Part shown: in pieces, positions 1 through 6,647 of the stretch
How positions within the stretch are numbered: position 1 is the first letter of the stretch
How the letters are laid out: each line of letters opens with the position of its first letter
Assembly (NCBI GenBank): GCA_041082235.1
Contig: JBDOIG010000184.1
Span: forward strand, 1-10,457
Direction: 5' to 3'
DNA from: CALJEL01 sp041082235
GTDB taxonomy: Bacteria > Nitrospirota > Thermodesulfovibrionia > Thermodesulfovibrionales > CALJEL01
Length of the DNA: 10,457 nt
Made by a program: the position numbers and the translations under genes
The notes under the pieces: model-generated
Database searches by the model: none
Told to the model about the DNA's origin: nothing
Seen by the model: only the letters and a program-made list of their open reading frames with translations

Positions 1-145
1 GCAAAAGACCTAAGTCCTTTCCTATATGCTCATGCCCTTTTCTCTCCAGCGCTCCTTTTAGAACAAGCCCATCCTCCTGCAGGCCAAGGGCAATTATCCT
101 GCTACCCATCCTCCCTAATGCTCCTGATACTGCAAATGAAACCAT
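1..145 (-). CDS. dapB: 4-hydroxy-tetrahydrodipicolinate reductase, N-terminal part (cut by window start)
   Basis: Only the first 48 codons lie in the window. The translation begins MVSFAVSGALGRMG, and this GxxGxxG turn at residues 8-14 is the Rossmann NAD(P)H-binding loop of DapB. The following stretch with GALERKGHEHIGKDLG (about residues 32-47) is the DapB block after the second strand. DapB reduces the dihydrodipicolinate precursor in the cytoplasm, on the way to diaminopimelate (peptidoglycan) and lysine. The ATG at 143-145 has a strong AAGGAGG ribosome site at 156-162, ten bases upstream, which fixes the start. It lies 48 bases downstream of yacG on the same strand and may be co-transcribed with it. 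The catalytic His/Lys region is outside the window, so integrity cannot be judged. Confidence 0.9.
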   Translation of the reverse strand, partial: MVSFAVSGALGRMGSRIIALGLQEDGLVLKGALERKGHEHIGKDLGLL

Positions 146-193
146 AATAAAAATACCTCCTTATTTGTTATAGCTTGAAAATTAAGGCACTTA

Positions 194-376
194 TCAGCTC
201 AGCTCTTCCAGTTCTGTTTTCTTTATCTCTTTATCCTGGTCCACCACGGGAATCCTGTATTCCTCAGATGCCCATTTGCCAAGGTCAATAAGCTTACACC
301 TCTCAGAACAGAAGGGTCTCCATGGATTCTCATGCCATGTGGTAACGGTCTTACATATGGGGCAGACAATCTTCAT
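194..376 (-). CDS. yacG: DNA gyrase inhibitor YacG (small zinc protein)
   Basis: This 60-residue protein carries the complete YacG signature: CPIC at residues 5-8 and FCSERCK at 22-28 give four zinc-binding cysteines (5, 8, 23, 27), followed by the conserved IDLGKWASEEYRIP at 30-43. In E. coli the family binds GyrB and inhibits gyrase. The acidic, charged C-terminal tail (residues 44-60) is typical. No Shine-Dalgarno sequence precedes the ATG at 374-376, and an in-frame TAA at 386-388 blocks any longer start close by. A TGTTAAAAT extended -10 ends six bases before the ATG, so the mRNA may be leaderless. It lies 25 bases downstream of dctM and 48 bases upstream of dapB on the same strand. In E. 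coli yacG sits beside coaE, so this setting differs. Confidence 0.93.
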   Translation of the reverse strand: MKIVCPICKTVTTWHENPWRPFCSERCKLIDLGKWASEEYRIPVVDQDKEIKKTELEELS

Positions 377-382
377 ATTAGA

Positions 383-397
383 ATTTTAACATAAATA
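383..397 (-). promoter_or_regulatory. extended -10 promoter placed for a leaderless yacG mRNA
   Basis: On the minus strand the sequence reads TATTTATGTTAAAAT. It contains the extended -10 element TGTTAAAAT (383-391) with hexamer TAAAAT at 383-388. The yacG ATG begins six bases after the hexamer, about where transcription would start. I see no good -35 hexamer at normal spacing, which extended -10 promoters tolerate. The -10 holds an in-frame TAA for yacG. The same 15 bases, with one change, precede pdxJ at 3352-3366. Confidence 0.55.
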
Positions 398-401
398 TTC
401 A

Positions 402-1694
402 TCAATAATTACCTTCAATAATTTCTGGAAGAAACATAACGACCTGAGGGACATAGGTACAGAAAAAAAGCAAGGCTATCAATACACCTATAAAGGGTAA
501 TATCTCCTTTATAATCAGAGAAAGAGGTGTGCGGGTAAGACCATTCATTATGAACAAAAGCATACCAAAGGGAGGAGTAATAAGGCCTATCATCATATTG
601 AGGACAATAATCACACCAAAATGCACAGGGTCAATGCCTGCCTTTTCAACCACAGGAAGGACTATAGGAACAGCAATAAGCAATAACACAATGGTGTCAA
701 CAAAACAGCCAAGGATAAGAAACAGTACATTTATTAAAAACAGGAGCCCCCATTTGTTCGTAGTTATTCCAAGGAGTAAATCAGCTACCCGTGAAGGTAA
801 TTGCTCACGAGCAACCACATAACCAAAAAGAAATGCCCCTGCAATAATGAAGGTTAAAAAACCCGTGCTTTCGACCACATCCCTTACAACTGATATTACC
901 TCTTTTATCCCTGCTTCCCTGTAAATAACTGTCAGTAACAACAGTGCATAAAGGGCTGCAACTGCCGCAGCCTCAGTTGGTGTAAATATGCCTCCATAGA
1001 TACCACCAAGCAATATCACAGGGGTCAGGAGTGGAAGAAAGGCCTCTCTAAAGGATTTAAGGAATGTGTCTATATTGGATCTCTCACCTCTTTTGTATCC
1101 TCTTTTTACTGATATAAAGTGGATGAGGAGCATCATGCTTAAACCCATCAGTATGCCAGGGATTATGCCACCGACAAAGAGCTTTCCAACAGATGCACCT
1201 GAAACCATTGAATATAAAACCATTGGAATGCTTGGAGGTATGATTGGCCCTATGGTTGCTGATGCTGCTGTCACTGCACAGCTGAAGGGTCTATCATACT
1301 TTGCGTCATCCATGGCCTTTACCTCCATGATCCCGAGTCCCGAGGCATCTGCAAGGGCAGAACCGGTCATGCCGGAGAATATGAGGCTTGCCATGACATT
1401 TACATGGGCAAGCCCTCCTCTTAAGTGACCAACCATTGAGCCAGCAAATCTGAAAATCCTCTCTGTTATACTTCCTGTATTCATAATCCTTGCGGTGAAT
1501 ATAAAAAAAGGAACAGCCAGAAGTACAAATTTATCCTTGAATCCAAATACCATTATCTCTGTTACCACGCCAAGGTCAATGCCCTCTATCATGAAATAAA
1601 GTACTGATGAGACAATCATACCAAAAGCAATCGGTATCCTGAAGATAAATGCAGCGATAAAGACTCCTATCCATACCATCACTGCTATGCTCAT
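402..1694 (-). CDS. dctM: TRAP transporter large permease subunit (DctM family)
   Basis: This 430-residue protein is hydrophobic throughout and of normal length for DctM, which has about 12 membrane segments and forms the sodium-driven translocation channel. Family blocks appear in order: AVPFFIFTARIMNTG (60-74), GGLAHVNV with SGMTGSALAD (93-116), ATIGPIIPPS (146-155), TPTEAAAVAALYAL (238-251), a GCFVDTIVLLLIAVPIVLPV block (329-348), GIDPVHFG (353-360) and GLITPPFG (370-377). The ATG overlaps the dctQ stop by four bases (ATGA at 1691-1694), so the two membrane subunits are translationally coupled. An AAGGA site lies seven bases before the start. It acts in the inner membrane with DctQ and the DctP receptor. 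The substrate cannot be read from this subunit. Confidence 0.95.
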   Translation of the reverse strand: MSIAVMVWIGVFIAAFIFRIPIAFGMIVSSVLYFMIEGIDLGVVTEIMVFGFKDKFVLLAVPFFIFTARIMNTGSITERIFRFAGSMVGHLRGGLAHVNVMASLIFSGMTGSALADASGLGIMEVKAMDDAKYDRPFSCAVTAASATIGPIIPPSIPMVLYSMVSGASVGKLFVGGIIPGILMGLSMMLLIHFISVKRGYKRGERSNIDTFLKSFREAFLPLLTPVILLGGIYGGIFTPTEAAAVAALYALLLLTVIYREAGIKEVISVVRDVVESTGFLTFIIAGAFLFGYVVAREQLPSRVADLLLGITTNKWGLLFLINVLFLILGCFVDTIVLLLIAVPIVLPVVEKAGIDPVHFGVIIVLNMMIGLITPPFGMLLFIMNGLTRTPLSLIIKEILPFIGVLIALLFFCTYVPQVVMFLPEIIEGNY

Positions 1695-2182
1695 GCACGC
1701 ATCCTTATTTCAAACCATTCCTTAATTTGAAGGACTGTCTTTATACTAATATGTATAATGATGAAGATTATCCCGACTGGAAAGATAAGAAGTATCCAGC
1801 CCCAGGGAACCCCGAGTGCAGAGGAACTGATATTACCAATAAATTTTATATATAGAAGGCTTGAAGGAATAAGTGAGAGCAGAATCAAGATTATCAATAT
1901 ATTTGAAAGGATACTTATAACAGCCCTGACCTTGAGTGAAAACCTTTCATAGATTAGATCAAATGCTATATGTGTACCTTTTCGTGCTGCCATAGCAGCA
2001 CCAAAGTAAATTACATAGATAAAACAGAACATTGATAACTCAAGAGGCCATATAAGCGGAATGCCAAGTATGTATCGGTAGAATATCTGTACTGTCACGG
2101 CACAGAACATGCCAATAAAAAAAAGCACCCCCAAGAATTCCTCAATAATATCCACAATCCTGAGCAGATATTTCTTCATCAT
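1691..2182 (-). CDS. dctQ: TRAP transporter small permease subunit (DctQ family)
   Basis: This membrane protein of about 163 residues has four predicted helices (about 15-35, 44-65, 85-111 and 126-146), the DctQ topology and length. The family pattern is visible: an N-terminal helix followed by VQIFYRYILGIPLIWPLELS (about 31-50), then a second helix and ARKGTHIAFDLI (about 66-77). DctQ is the structural partner of the large permease DctM. Three consecutive start codons exist (TTG at 2185, ATG at 2182, ATG at 2179). The ribosome site is weak for all, so I chose the first ATG. The stop overlaps the dctM start, and dctP ends 31 bases upstream. Confidence 0.9.
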   Translation of the reverse strand: MMKKYLLRIVDIIEEFLGVLFFIGMFCAVTVQIFYRYILGIPLIWPLELSMFCFIYVIYFGAAMAARKGTHIAFDLIYERFSLKVRAVISILSNILIILILLSLIPSSLLYIKFIGNISSSALGVPWGWILLIFPVGIIFIIIHISIKTVLQIKEWFEIRMRA

Positions 2183-2213
2183 CAATTTTCCAGCCTGAGG
2201 CCTCTCCCCAGTT

Positions 2214-3200
2214 TTATTTTATACCCTGTATCTTCTCATATACGCCTCTACCCCATTCATCTTCAAAATCAGAATATATCTTTTTTGCATTCTTCTTAAA
2301 TGCCTCAATATCAGGATAGATAATCTTCATCCCGTACTTTGACCTGAACTCCTCCGCAAGCCTTCTTTCACTATCCATTACTATCTTGTTTTGATAATCC
2401 CTTGCCCTGTGAAGTGCCTCAATAATCCATGCCTTATATTTTTCAGGCAGACCCTGCCACAGATCTTCATTAATACTTGGCCAGAGCATACCTATCTGGT
2501 GATTTGTAAGCACAATATATTTTGTAACCTCATAGAATTTCTGGGCATAATCTGCAGGCAGGGGATTATCCTGACCATCAATCACACCTGTCTTAAGGGC
2601 AAGATAGAGCTCTTCAAATCCAAGGGGGGTTGGGTTTGCACCCAGCGCCCTGCCCATTGCAATCCAGAGCGGTGAATCAGGCATTCTCAACTTTAATCCC
2701 TTCATGTCCTCAGGCCTGTAAACAGCCTTATCTTTCAGATTGAGCTGTCTTGTGCCAAGATACCAGACATCAAGTGGTCTGAGCCTGTATTCACGGGCAA
2801 GCCTTTCAAAATACTCCTTACCAATTGGCCCAAGCATGACCTTGTACATATGATTGATATCCCTGAATAAGTAGGCTGCACCCAAAACACCCACCCTTCT
2901 GTCAAACTGTGCAAGTGTGTTTGGGTCAGCAAAGGTCATCTCAATTGTCCCGCGCATTACCCCAATAATCTGCGTCTGCTGATTTCCGAGTTGCCCTGAA
3001 TGAAATATCTGGACCTTTATCCTTCCGTTGCTGAGTCTGTTGAGCTCATCAGCAAAGACCCTCAATCCGAGGACCTCTGGCTGCTGCGGCCCTGCAACGG
3101 TGTTAAACCTCAAGACATAGTTTTTTTCTGCTGCAAACACAAAAGATTGAATAAAGAAAAAACAGAAAATAAAGATTAAAACTCTTTTTAAAAAATCCAT
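2214..3200 (-). CDS. dctP: TRAP transporter periplasmic solute-binding protein (DctP family)
   Basis: This is the extracytoplasmic receptor of the TRAP system. With the start at 3200 it has 328 residues. It begins MDFLKR, followed by a hydrophobic stretch to VFA|AEK, a signal peptide probably cut after residue 23. Mature-protein family motifs follow: SGQLGNQQTQIIGV (about 68-81), GLKLRMP (168-174), whose Arg172 matches the carboxylate-gripping arginine of the family, then GANPTPLGFEELYLALKTGV (187-206) and IDGQDNP (207-213). The arginine implies an organic acid ligand, but which one cannot be told. The ATG at 3200 has a GAGGTG ribosome site at 3204-3209. An in-frame ATG at 3212 would add MRCR but has no such site. 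An extended -10 promoter lies 32 bases further upstream. Confidence 0.94.
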   Translation of the reverse strand: MDFLKRVLIFIFCFFFIQSFVFAAEKNYVLRFNTVAGPQQPEVLGLRVFADELNRLSNGRIKVQIFHSGQLGNQQTQIIGVMRGTIEMTFADPNTLAQFDRRVGVLGAAYLFRDINHMYKVMLGPIGKEYFERLAREYRLRPLDVWYLGTRQLNLKDKAVYRPEDMKGLKLRMPDSPLWIAMGRALGANPTPLGFEELYLALKTGVIDGQDNPLPADYAQKFYEVTKYIVLTNHQIGMLWPSINEDLWQGLPEKYKAWIIEALHRARDYQNKIVMDSERRLAEEFRSKYGMKIIYPDIEAFKKNAKKIYSDFEDEWGRGVYEKIQGIK

Positions 3201-3238
3201 CCTGCACCTCATGTATCACAAGATTTTTATTACCAAAA

Positions 3239-3247
3239 ATTATAACA
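3239..3247 (-). promoter_or_regulatory. extended -10 promoter of the dctPQM operon
   Basis: The minus strand reads TATGTTATAAT, containing a consensus TATAAT hexamer (3239-3244) preceded by TGT, a complete extended -10. Transcription should start near 3232, giving a leader of about 31 bases that carries the GAGGTG ribosome site before the ATG at 3200. No convincing -35 hexamer is seen at 16-18 bases spacing. Confidence 0.65.
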
Positions 3248-3309
3248 TAGCTCCTGTTTTATCGCCTGTTCCTGCGTGCTAATCTCTTTTAGTTTATAGT
3301 TCTCTTATA

Positions 3310-3343
3310 TGGAATCAAACAGCACTGCATGGAGGTAATTCCA
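3310..3343. repeat. inverted repeat TGGAAT-N22-ATTCCA in the dctP/pdxJ divergent region
   Basis: Perfect 6-base half-sites lie at 3310-3315 and 3338-3343. The right half occupies exactly the -35 position of the proposed pdxJ promoter (17 bases before TAAAAT). It could be an operator for a dimeric regulator. Six-base arms this far apart can also arise by chance, so confidence is low. Confidence 0.25.
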
Positions 3344-3351
3344 GACAGAGG

Positions 3352-3366
3352 TATTTATGCTAAAAT
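3352..3366 (+). promoter_or_regulatory. extended -10 promoter placed for a leaderless pdxJ mRNA
   Basis: TATTTATGCTAAAAT contains the extended -10 TGCTAAAAT (3358-3366). Six bases separate the hexamer from the pdxJ ATG at 3373, so transcription would begin at or next to the start codon. This is the same arrangement as at yacG. The -35 region is poor. A competing reading is a three-codon ORF (ATG CTA AAA TAA, 3357-3368) behind an AGAGG site. Confidence 0.55.
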
Positions 3367-3372
3367 AAATTT

Positions 3373-4095
3373 ATGCTTCTTGGTGTGAATGTAGATCATG
3401 TAGCAACCATAAGGCAGGCAAGACTTGCAAAGGAGCCTGACCCTGTCATGGCTGCAACACTTGCACTGCTTGGAGGTGCTGATGGCATAACAGTCCATCT
3501 CAGAGAGGATAGGCGTCATATCCAGGACAGGGACCTGAGGCTTCTAAGGGAAATAGTTACAGCTGAACTCAACCTTGAGATGGCAGCAACTGATGAGATG
3601 TTGAAAATCGCCATAAACACAAAACCTGACCTTGTCACCATAGTACCTGAAAAAAGGCAGGAGCTCACCACAGAAGGCGGACTTAATGTAAAAGAAAACC
3701 GAGAAATGCTTAAAGATTTTATAAGAAAGATAAATGACCATGGCATCCCTGTGAGTCTATTTATCAATCCCTCTCAGGAGGATGTGGATATCTCAAGGGA
3801 GATAGGTGCACAGATGGTGGAGATGCATACAGGCATGTATGCTGATGCCTCTGCCTTAAATAAACATGAGGAACTTAAAAAGATAATCAATTCAGTCCAG
3901 AGGGCGAAGTCTATTGGCCTTGAGGTAAATGCAGGACATGGCCTCAATTATCATAATGTAAAGCCTGTTGCCTCAATACCTGGCTTAAGAGGTCTTTACA
4001 TCGGTCACAGCATTGTGGCAAGGGCTGTGCTTGTTGGAATGAAGGAAGCAGTAAGAGAGATGAAGGAATTGATAGAGTCTGCCATAAAGGTTTGA
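3373..4095 (+). CDS. pdxJ: pyridoxine 5'-phosphate synthase
   Basis: PdxJ condenses 1-deoxy-D-xylulose 5-phosphate with 3-amino-2-oxopropyl phosphate to form pyridoxine phosphate, the last step of the DXP-dependent vitamin B6 route, in the cytoplasm. The 240-residue TIM-barrel protein has normal length and the family blocks: GVNVDHVATIRQAR (4-17), GADGITVHLREDRRHI (35-50, His42), NLEMA (67-71, Glu69), PEKRQELTTEGG (92-103) and VNAGHGLNYHNV (185-196, His189). His42, Glu69 and His189 align by motif with the catalytic His, Glu and His of E. coli PdxJ. An in-frame TAA at 3361-3363 leaves ATG 3373 as the first possible start, and no normally spaced ribosome site exists. It is the first gene of a packed operon; acpS begins one base after its stop, the same pdxJ-acpS pairing as in E. 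coli. Confidence 0.97.
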   Translation: MLLGVNVDHVATIRQARLAKEPDPVMAATLALLGGADGITVHLREDRRHIQDRDLRLLREIVTAELNLEMAATDEMLKIAINTKPDLVTIVPEKRQELTTEGGLNVKENREMLKDFIRKINDHGIPVSLFINPSQEDVDISREIGAQMVEMHTGMYADASALNKHEELKKIINSVQRAKSIGLEVNAGHGLNYHNVKPVASIPGLRGLYIGHSIVARAVLVGMKEAVREMKELIESAIKV

Positions 4096-4096
4096 T

Positions 4097-4450
4097 GTGA
4101 TAAAAGGGACAGGGATTGATATTGTAAAGATAGAAAGGCTCAAGAAAGCAGTAGAAAAATGGGGAGAAAGGTTTCTTTCAAGAATATTCACACAGGATGA
4201 ACTAAGATACTGTTTTCAGAAAAACCCTCCCTATGAATCACTTGCTGTAAGATTTGCTGCAAAGGAGGCCTTTCTGAAGGCAATTAATAAAAGGCTGAGC
4301 CTTAGCTCCATAGAAATAAAAAATGAACCCTCGGGAAGGCCTTATCTATCTGTAAAAGAGAATATCCCTGATAATCTAAGATTTCATCTGAGCCTCAGTC
4401 ATGACACTGACTATGCCATTGCCATAGTTATTGTGGAGGAGGTTAGATGA
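4097..4450 (+). CDS. acpS: holo-[acyl-carrier-protein] synthase
   Basis: AcpS transfers 4'-phosphopantetheine from CoA to the serine of apo-acyl carrier protein, activating it for fatty acid synthesis. The 117-residue product has the full family pattern: GTGIDIVKIERL at 4-15, with Asp8 as a magnesium ligand; FTQDEL (31-36); AVRFAAKEAFLKA (50-62), with Glu57 as second ligand; SGRPYL (79-84); and HLSLSHDTDYAIA (97-109). The start is GTG at 4097, with AAAGG at 4086-4090 inside the end of pdxJ. The overlapping ATG at 4095 is out of frame. Its stop overlaps the nnrD start (ATGA at 4447-4450). Length and motifs look intact. Confidence 0.96.
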   Translation: MIKGTGIDIVKIERLKKAVEKWGERFLSRIFTQDELRYCFQKNPPYESLAVRFAAKEAFLKAINKRLSLSSIEIKNEPSGRPYLSVKENIPDNLRFHLSLSHDTDYAIAIVIVEEVR

Positions 4451-5973
4451 AGGTTGTTACCTCTGAAGAGATGACTTTAATTGATAAAAGGACAATAGAA
4501 GAATATGGTGTCTCCTCCCTCACCCTGATGGAGAGGGCTGGGAAAACAGTGGCTCAGAGGATTAAAGGGCACTTTAAAAAAGGAAAGGTCCTGATTATTG
4601 CTGGCCCGGGCAATAATGGTGGAGATGGAATGGTTGTTGCAAGATACCTTAAAAAGGCTGGCTTCAAAGTTAAGGTCTATCTGGTATTTGAAAAAGAAAA
4701 ACTCAGCCTGGAGGCAAAGACACAGCTTGAAAGGCTCAGAAAGGCAAGGATACCCTTTTTAATAACCAGAGACCTGAGGAAAGAAGACCTCAATGGTTCA
4801 ATAATAGTAGATGCCCTTTTTGGAACAGGGCTAAAAAGAGAGATATCTGGTGAACTGGCTCAGCTCATTGATAAGATAAATTCCTCAGGAGCTCCAGTAA
4901 TTGCAGTGGATATCCCATCAGGAATCTCCTCTGATGATGGCTCTATTATGGGCCGGGCTATAAGGGCAAACCTTACAGTCACCTTCGGGCTTCCAAAAAG
5001 AGGACATCTATTATTTCCTGGTGCTGAATATACAGGAAGGCTTTATGTAGAAAATATAGGGTTTCCTGAAGAACTCCTTAACTCATCCTCCATCAAGGTA
5101 GAACTTCCTGATAAGGAGCTTATCAGGTCATTGATTCCTGAAAGAAGGAGATATTCCCACAAAGGCACCTATGGACATGTCTTTATAGTTGCAGGCTCAA
5201 GAGGTAAAACAGGCGCCTGTCTCATGGCAGCAAGGGCATGCCTGAGGAGTGGTGCAGGTCTTGTTACCATTGGTGTTCCTGAGACATTACTTTCAGTGTT
5301 TCAGTCAAGGGTTACTGATGAGATGTGCCTCGGACTACATGACAGGGGCGATGGCTCACTCAGCAAGGATGCATTAAAGGAGATAATCGATTTTACAGAA
5401 AAAAAGGCCCATGTCATTGCCATTGGTCCCGGAATTGGTGTAACAGTGGATACAAAGGAGATTGTGAAGGAAGTGGTTAAAGAGGCTAAGATTCCCGTTG
5501 TGCTTGATGCTGATGCAATAAACTGCCTTGAGGATATGCCAGAGGTTCTTGAAGGCAAAGGGAATTGTATTATCACACCCCATCCAGGAGAATTTTCAAG
5601 GCTGACAGGGATACCAAAGGAGGAGATAGAGAAAAGAAGAATAGACCTTGCCTGTGAATTCTCATCCCGATATGGTATTTCAATTGTCCTTAAGGGTGTA
5701 CCAACAGTGATAGGTCACAATGGTCATTCTTATATTATTCCAGCTGGAAATCCTGGCATGGCAAAGGCAGGAAGTGGCGATGTTCTTACAGGCATAATCG
5801 GAGGACTTATGGCACAGGGTCTTTCAGGACTGAATGCCTCAATTCTTGGTGTCTATATTCACGGGCTTGCCGGAGACATTGGTGCTGGTGAGAAGACTCT
5901 ATGGAGCCTCCTTGCCTCTGATATAATTGAATATATACCCGGAGCTTTTAAGGAATTAAAAGGCGATGAATGA
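4447..5973 (+). CDS. nnrD: bifunctional NAD(P)H-hydrate epimerase / ADP-dependent NAD(P)H-hydrate dehydratase
   Basis: This 508-residue fusion repairs hydrated NADH and NADPH. The N-terminal YjeF_N/NnrE half (about 1-220) carries GPGNNGGDG (53-61), VDALFGTG (121-128) and VDIPSG (154-159), and interconverts R and S hydrates. The C-terminal ribokinase-like NnrD half (about 225-500) carries HKGTYGHVFIVAGS (238-251), IGPG (326-329), DADAIN (354-359), ITPHPGEFSRL (376-386) and NPGMAKAGSGDVLTGIIGG (435-453). In that last block Asp445 is the probable catalytic base of the GSGD motif. It dehydrates the S form using ADP. The two-domain form is the usual bacterial one. It is coupled by a 4-base overlap to acpS and an 8-base overlap to pgeF. 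Annotators use nnrD, nnr or yjeF for such fusions. Confidence 0.95.
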   Translation: MKVVTSEEMTLIDKRTIEEYGVSSLTLMERAGKTVAQRIKGHFKKGKVLIIAGPGNNGGDGMVVARYLKKAGFKVKVYLVFEKEKLSLEAKTQLERLRKARIPFLITRDLRKEDLNGSIIVDALFGTGLKREISGELAQLIDKINSSGAPVIAVDIPSGISSDDGSIMGRAIRANLTVTFGLPKRGHLLFPGAEYTGRLYVENIGFPEELLNSSSIKVELPDKELIRSLIPERRRYSHKGTYGHVFIVAGSRGKTGACLMAARACLRSGAGLVTIGVPETLLSVFQSRVTDEMCLGLHDRGDGSLSKDALKEIIDFTEKKAHVIAIGPGIGVTVDTKEIVKEVVKEAKIPVVLDADAINCLEDMPEVLEGKGNCIITPHPGEFSRLTGIPKEEIEKRRIDLACEFSSRYGISIVLKGVPTVIGHNGHSYIIPAGNPGMAKAGSGDVLTGIIGGLMAQGLSGLNASILGVYIHGLAGDIGAGEKTLWSLLASDIIEYIPGAFKELKGDE

Positions 5974-6619
5974 CCTGATAGTGCCAGAGATATTTCCACA
6001 GGATATAAGGGCCTTTTTTACCACTAAAAGAAGCCATGATGTCATTCACAATACCTTAAATATGCCCTTTTACAGACCCATTCAGAGGCACACCTCTCAG
6101 GTCATTATACTGGATGGGATGCAGAGGAAGATAGCAGACGGAGTGATTACTGACAAAAAGGGCATCATGATCGGTATTGAAACAGCGGATTGCGTGCCCA
6201 TCCTTCTCTGTGATCCAGCTATACCTGTGATTGGTGCAGTCCATGCAGGATGGAGGGGGACAGCAGCAGGGATAATAAGGAATGCCATAAGGAAATTCAA
6301 GGAGGTCTTTTGTTCAGAACCCTCAAGGCTCCTCATGGCAATAGGTCCATCCATAGGTGCCTGTTGCTATGAGGTGGACGAGTCAGTATACAGGGCCATT
6401 TCTCTTCAGACAGGCTCTCATTATATACCAGAGAATAACAAATACTATATTGACCTTCCAAAAGAAAATATTACTCAGGCACTATCAGAAGGGCTCAGAA
6501 AAGAAAATATATGGACCTCTGGAGAATGCACAAAGTGTGGACATGAAAGGTTTCATTCATACAGAGCAGAGGGAAGAGTTGCTGGACGGCAGGGAGGATT
6601 TATTCTTATTGAAATTTAA
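5966..6619 (+). CDS. pgeF: peptidoglycan editing factor PgeF (YfiH/laccase-domain, DUF152), compact form
   Basis: The 217-residue product belongs to the YfiH/LACC1 family. Members have been reported to act on purine nucleosides or to remove mis-incorporated residues from muropeptide precursors. Zinc ligands are visible: His42 in QRHTSQV, Cys76 in ETADCVPILL and His93 in GAVHAGWRGT. Other blocks are IGPSIGACCYEV (126-137), CTKC (188-191), FHSYR (196-200) and the terminal GRQGGFILI. The segment between FFTTKRS (17-23) and His42 is about 20 residues, whereas in typical members it is about twice as long and holds a SLNLG...N-R block. The protein is therefore shorter than usual, although the frame is open throughout. 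The ATG lies within the end of nnrD (8-base overlap). Family assignment is firm; the exact substrate is unknown. Confidence 0.9.
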   Translation: MNDLIVPEIFPQDIRAFFTTKRSHDVIHNTLNMPFYRPIQRHTSQVIILDGMQRKIADGVITDKKGIMIGIETADCVPILLCDPAIPVIGAVHAGWRGTAAGIIRNAIRKFKEVFCSEPSRLLMAIGPSIGACCYEVDESVYRAISLQTGSHYIPENNKYYIDLPKENITQALSEGLRKENIWTSGECTKCGHERFHSYRAEGRVAGRQGGFILIEI

Positions 6620-6628
6620 TATCATTTA

Positions 6629-6637
6629 TGGTAATTT
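6629..6637 (+). promoter_or_regulatory. possible extended -10 before the DUF465 gene
   Basis: TGGTAATTT (hexamer TAATTT at 6632-6637), preceded by TTTA, resembles the other extended -10 sites in this window. A start near 6644 would put the stem-loop at 6648-6664 at the very 5' end of the mRNA. The hexamer is only a partial match, and read-through from pgeF is equally possible. Confidence 0.3.
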
Positions 6638-6647
6638 TGAATTAAAG

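Noticed and set aside
146..193. Separate promoter for dapB (TATAAC on the minus strand)
   Set aside because: It has no TGn extension and no -35 match at normal spacing; the 48-base gap is equally compatible with co-transcription from yacG.
529..1428. Plus-strand open frames of 97 and 120 codons opposite dctM
   Set aside because: They lie antisense to a well-supported membrane protein gene, have no ribosome site or family motif, and are explained by its codon pattern.
3210..3212. Upstream ATG giving dctP an extra MRCR
   Set aside because: It has no ribosome site, whereas the ATG at 3200 has GAGGTG at good spacing and gives a cleaner signal peptide.
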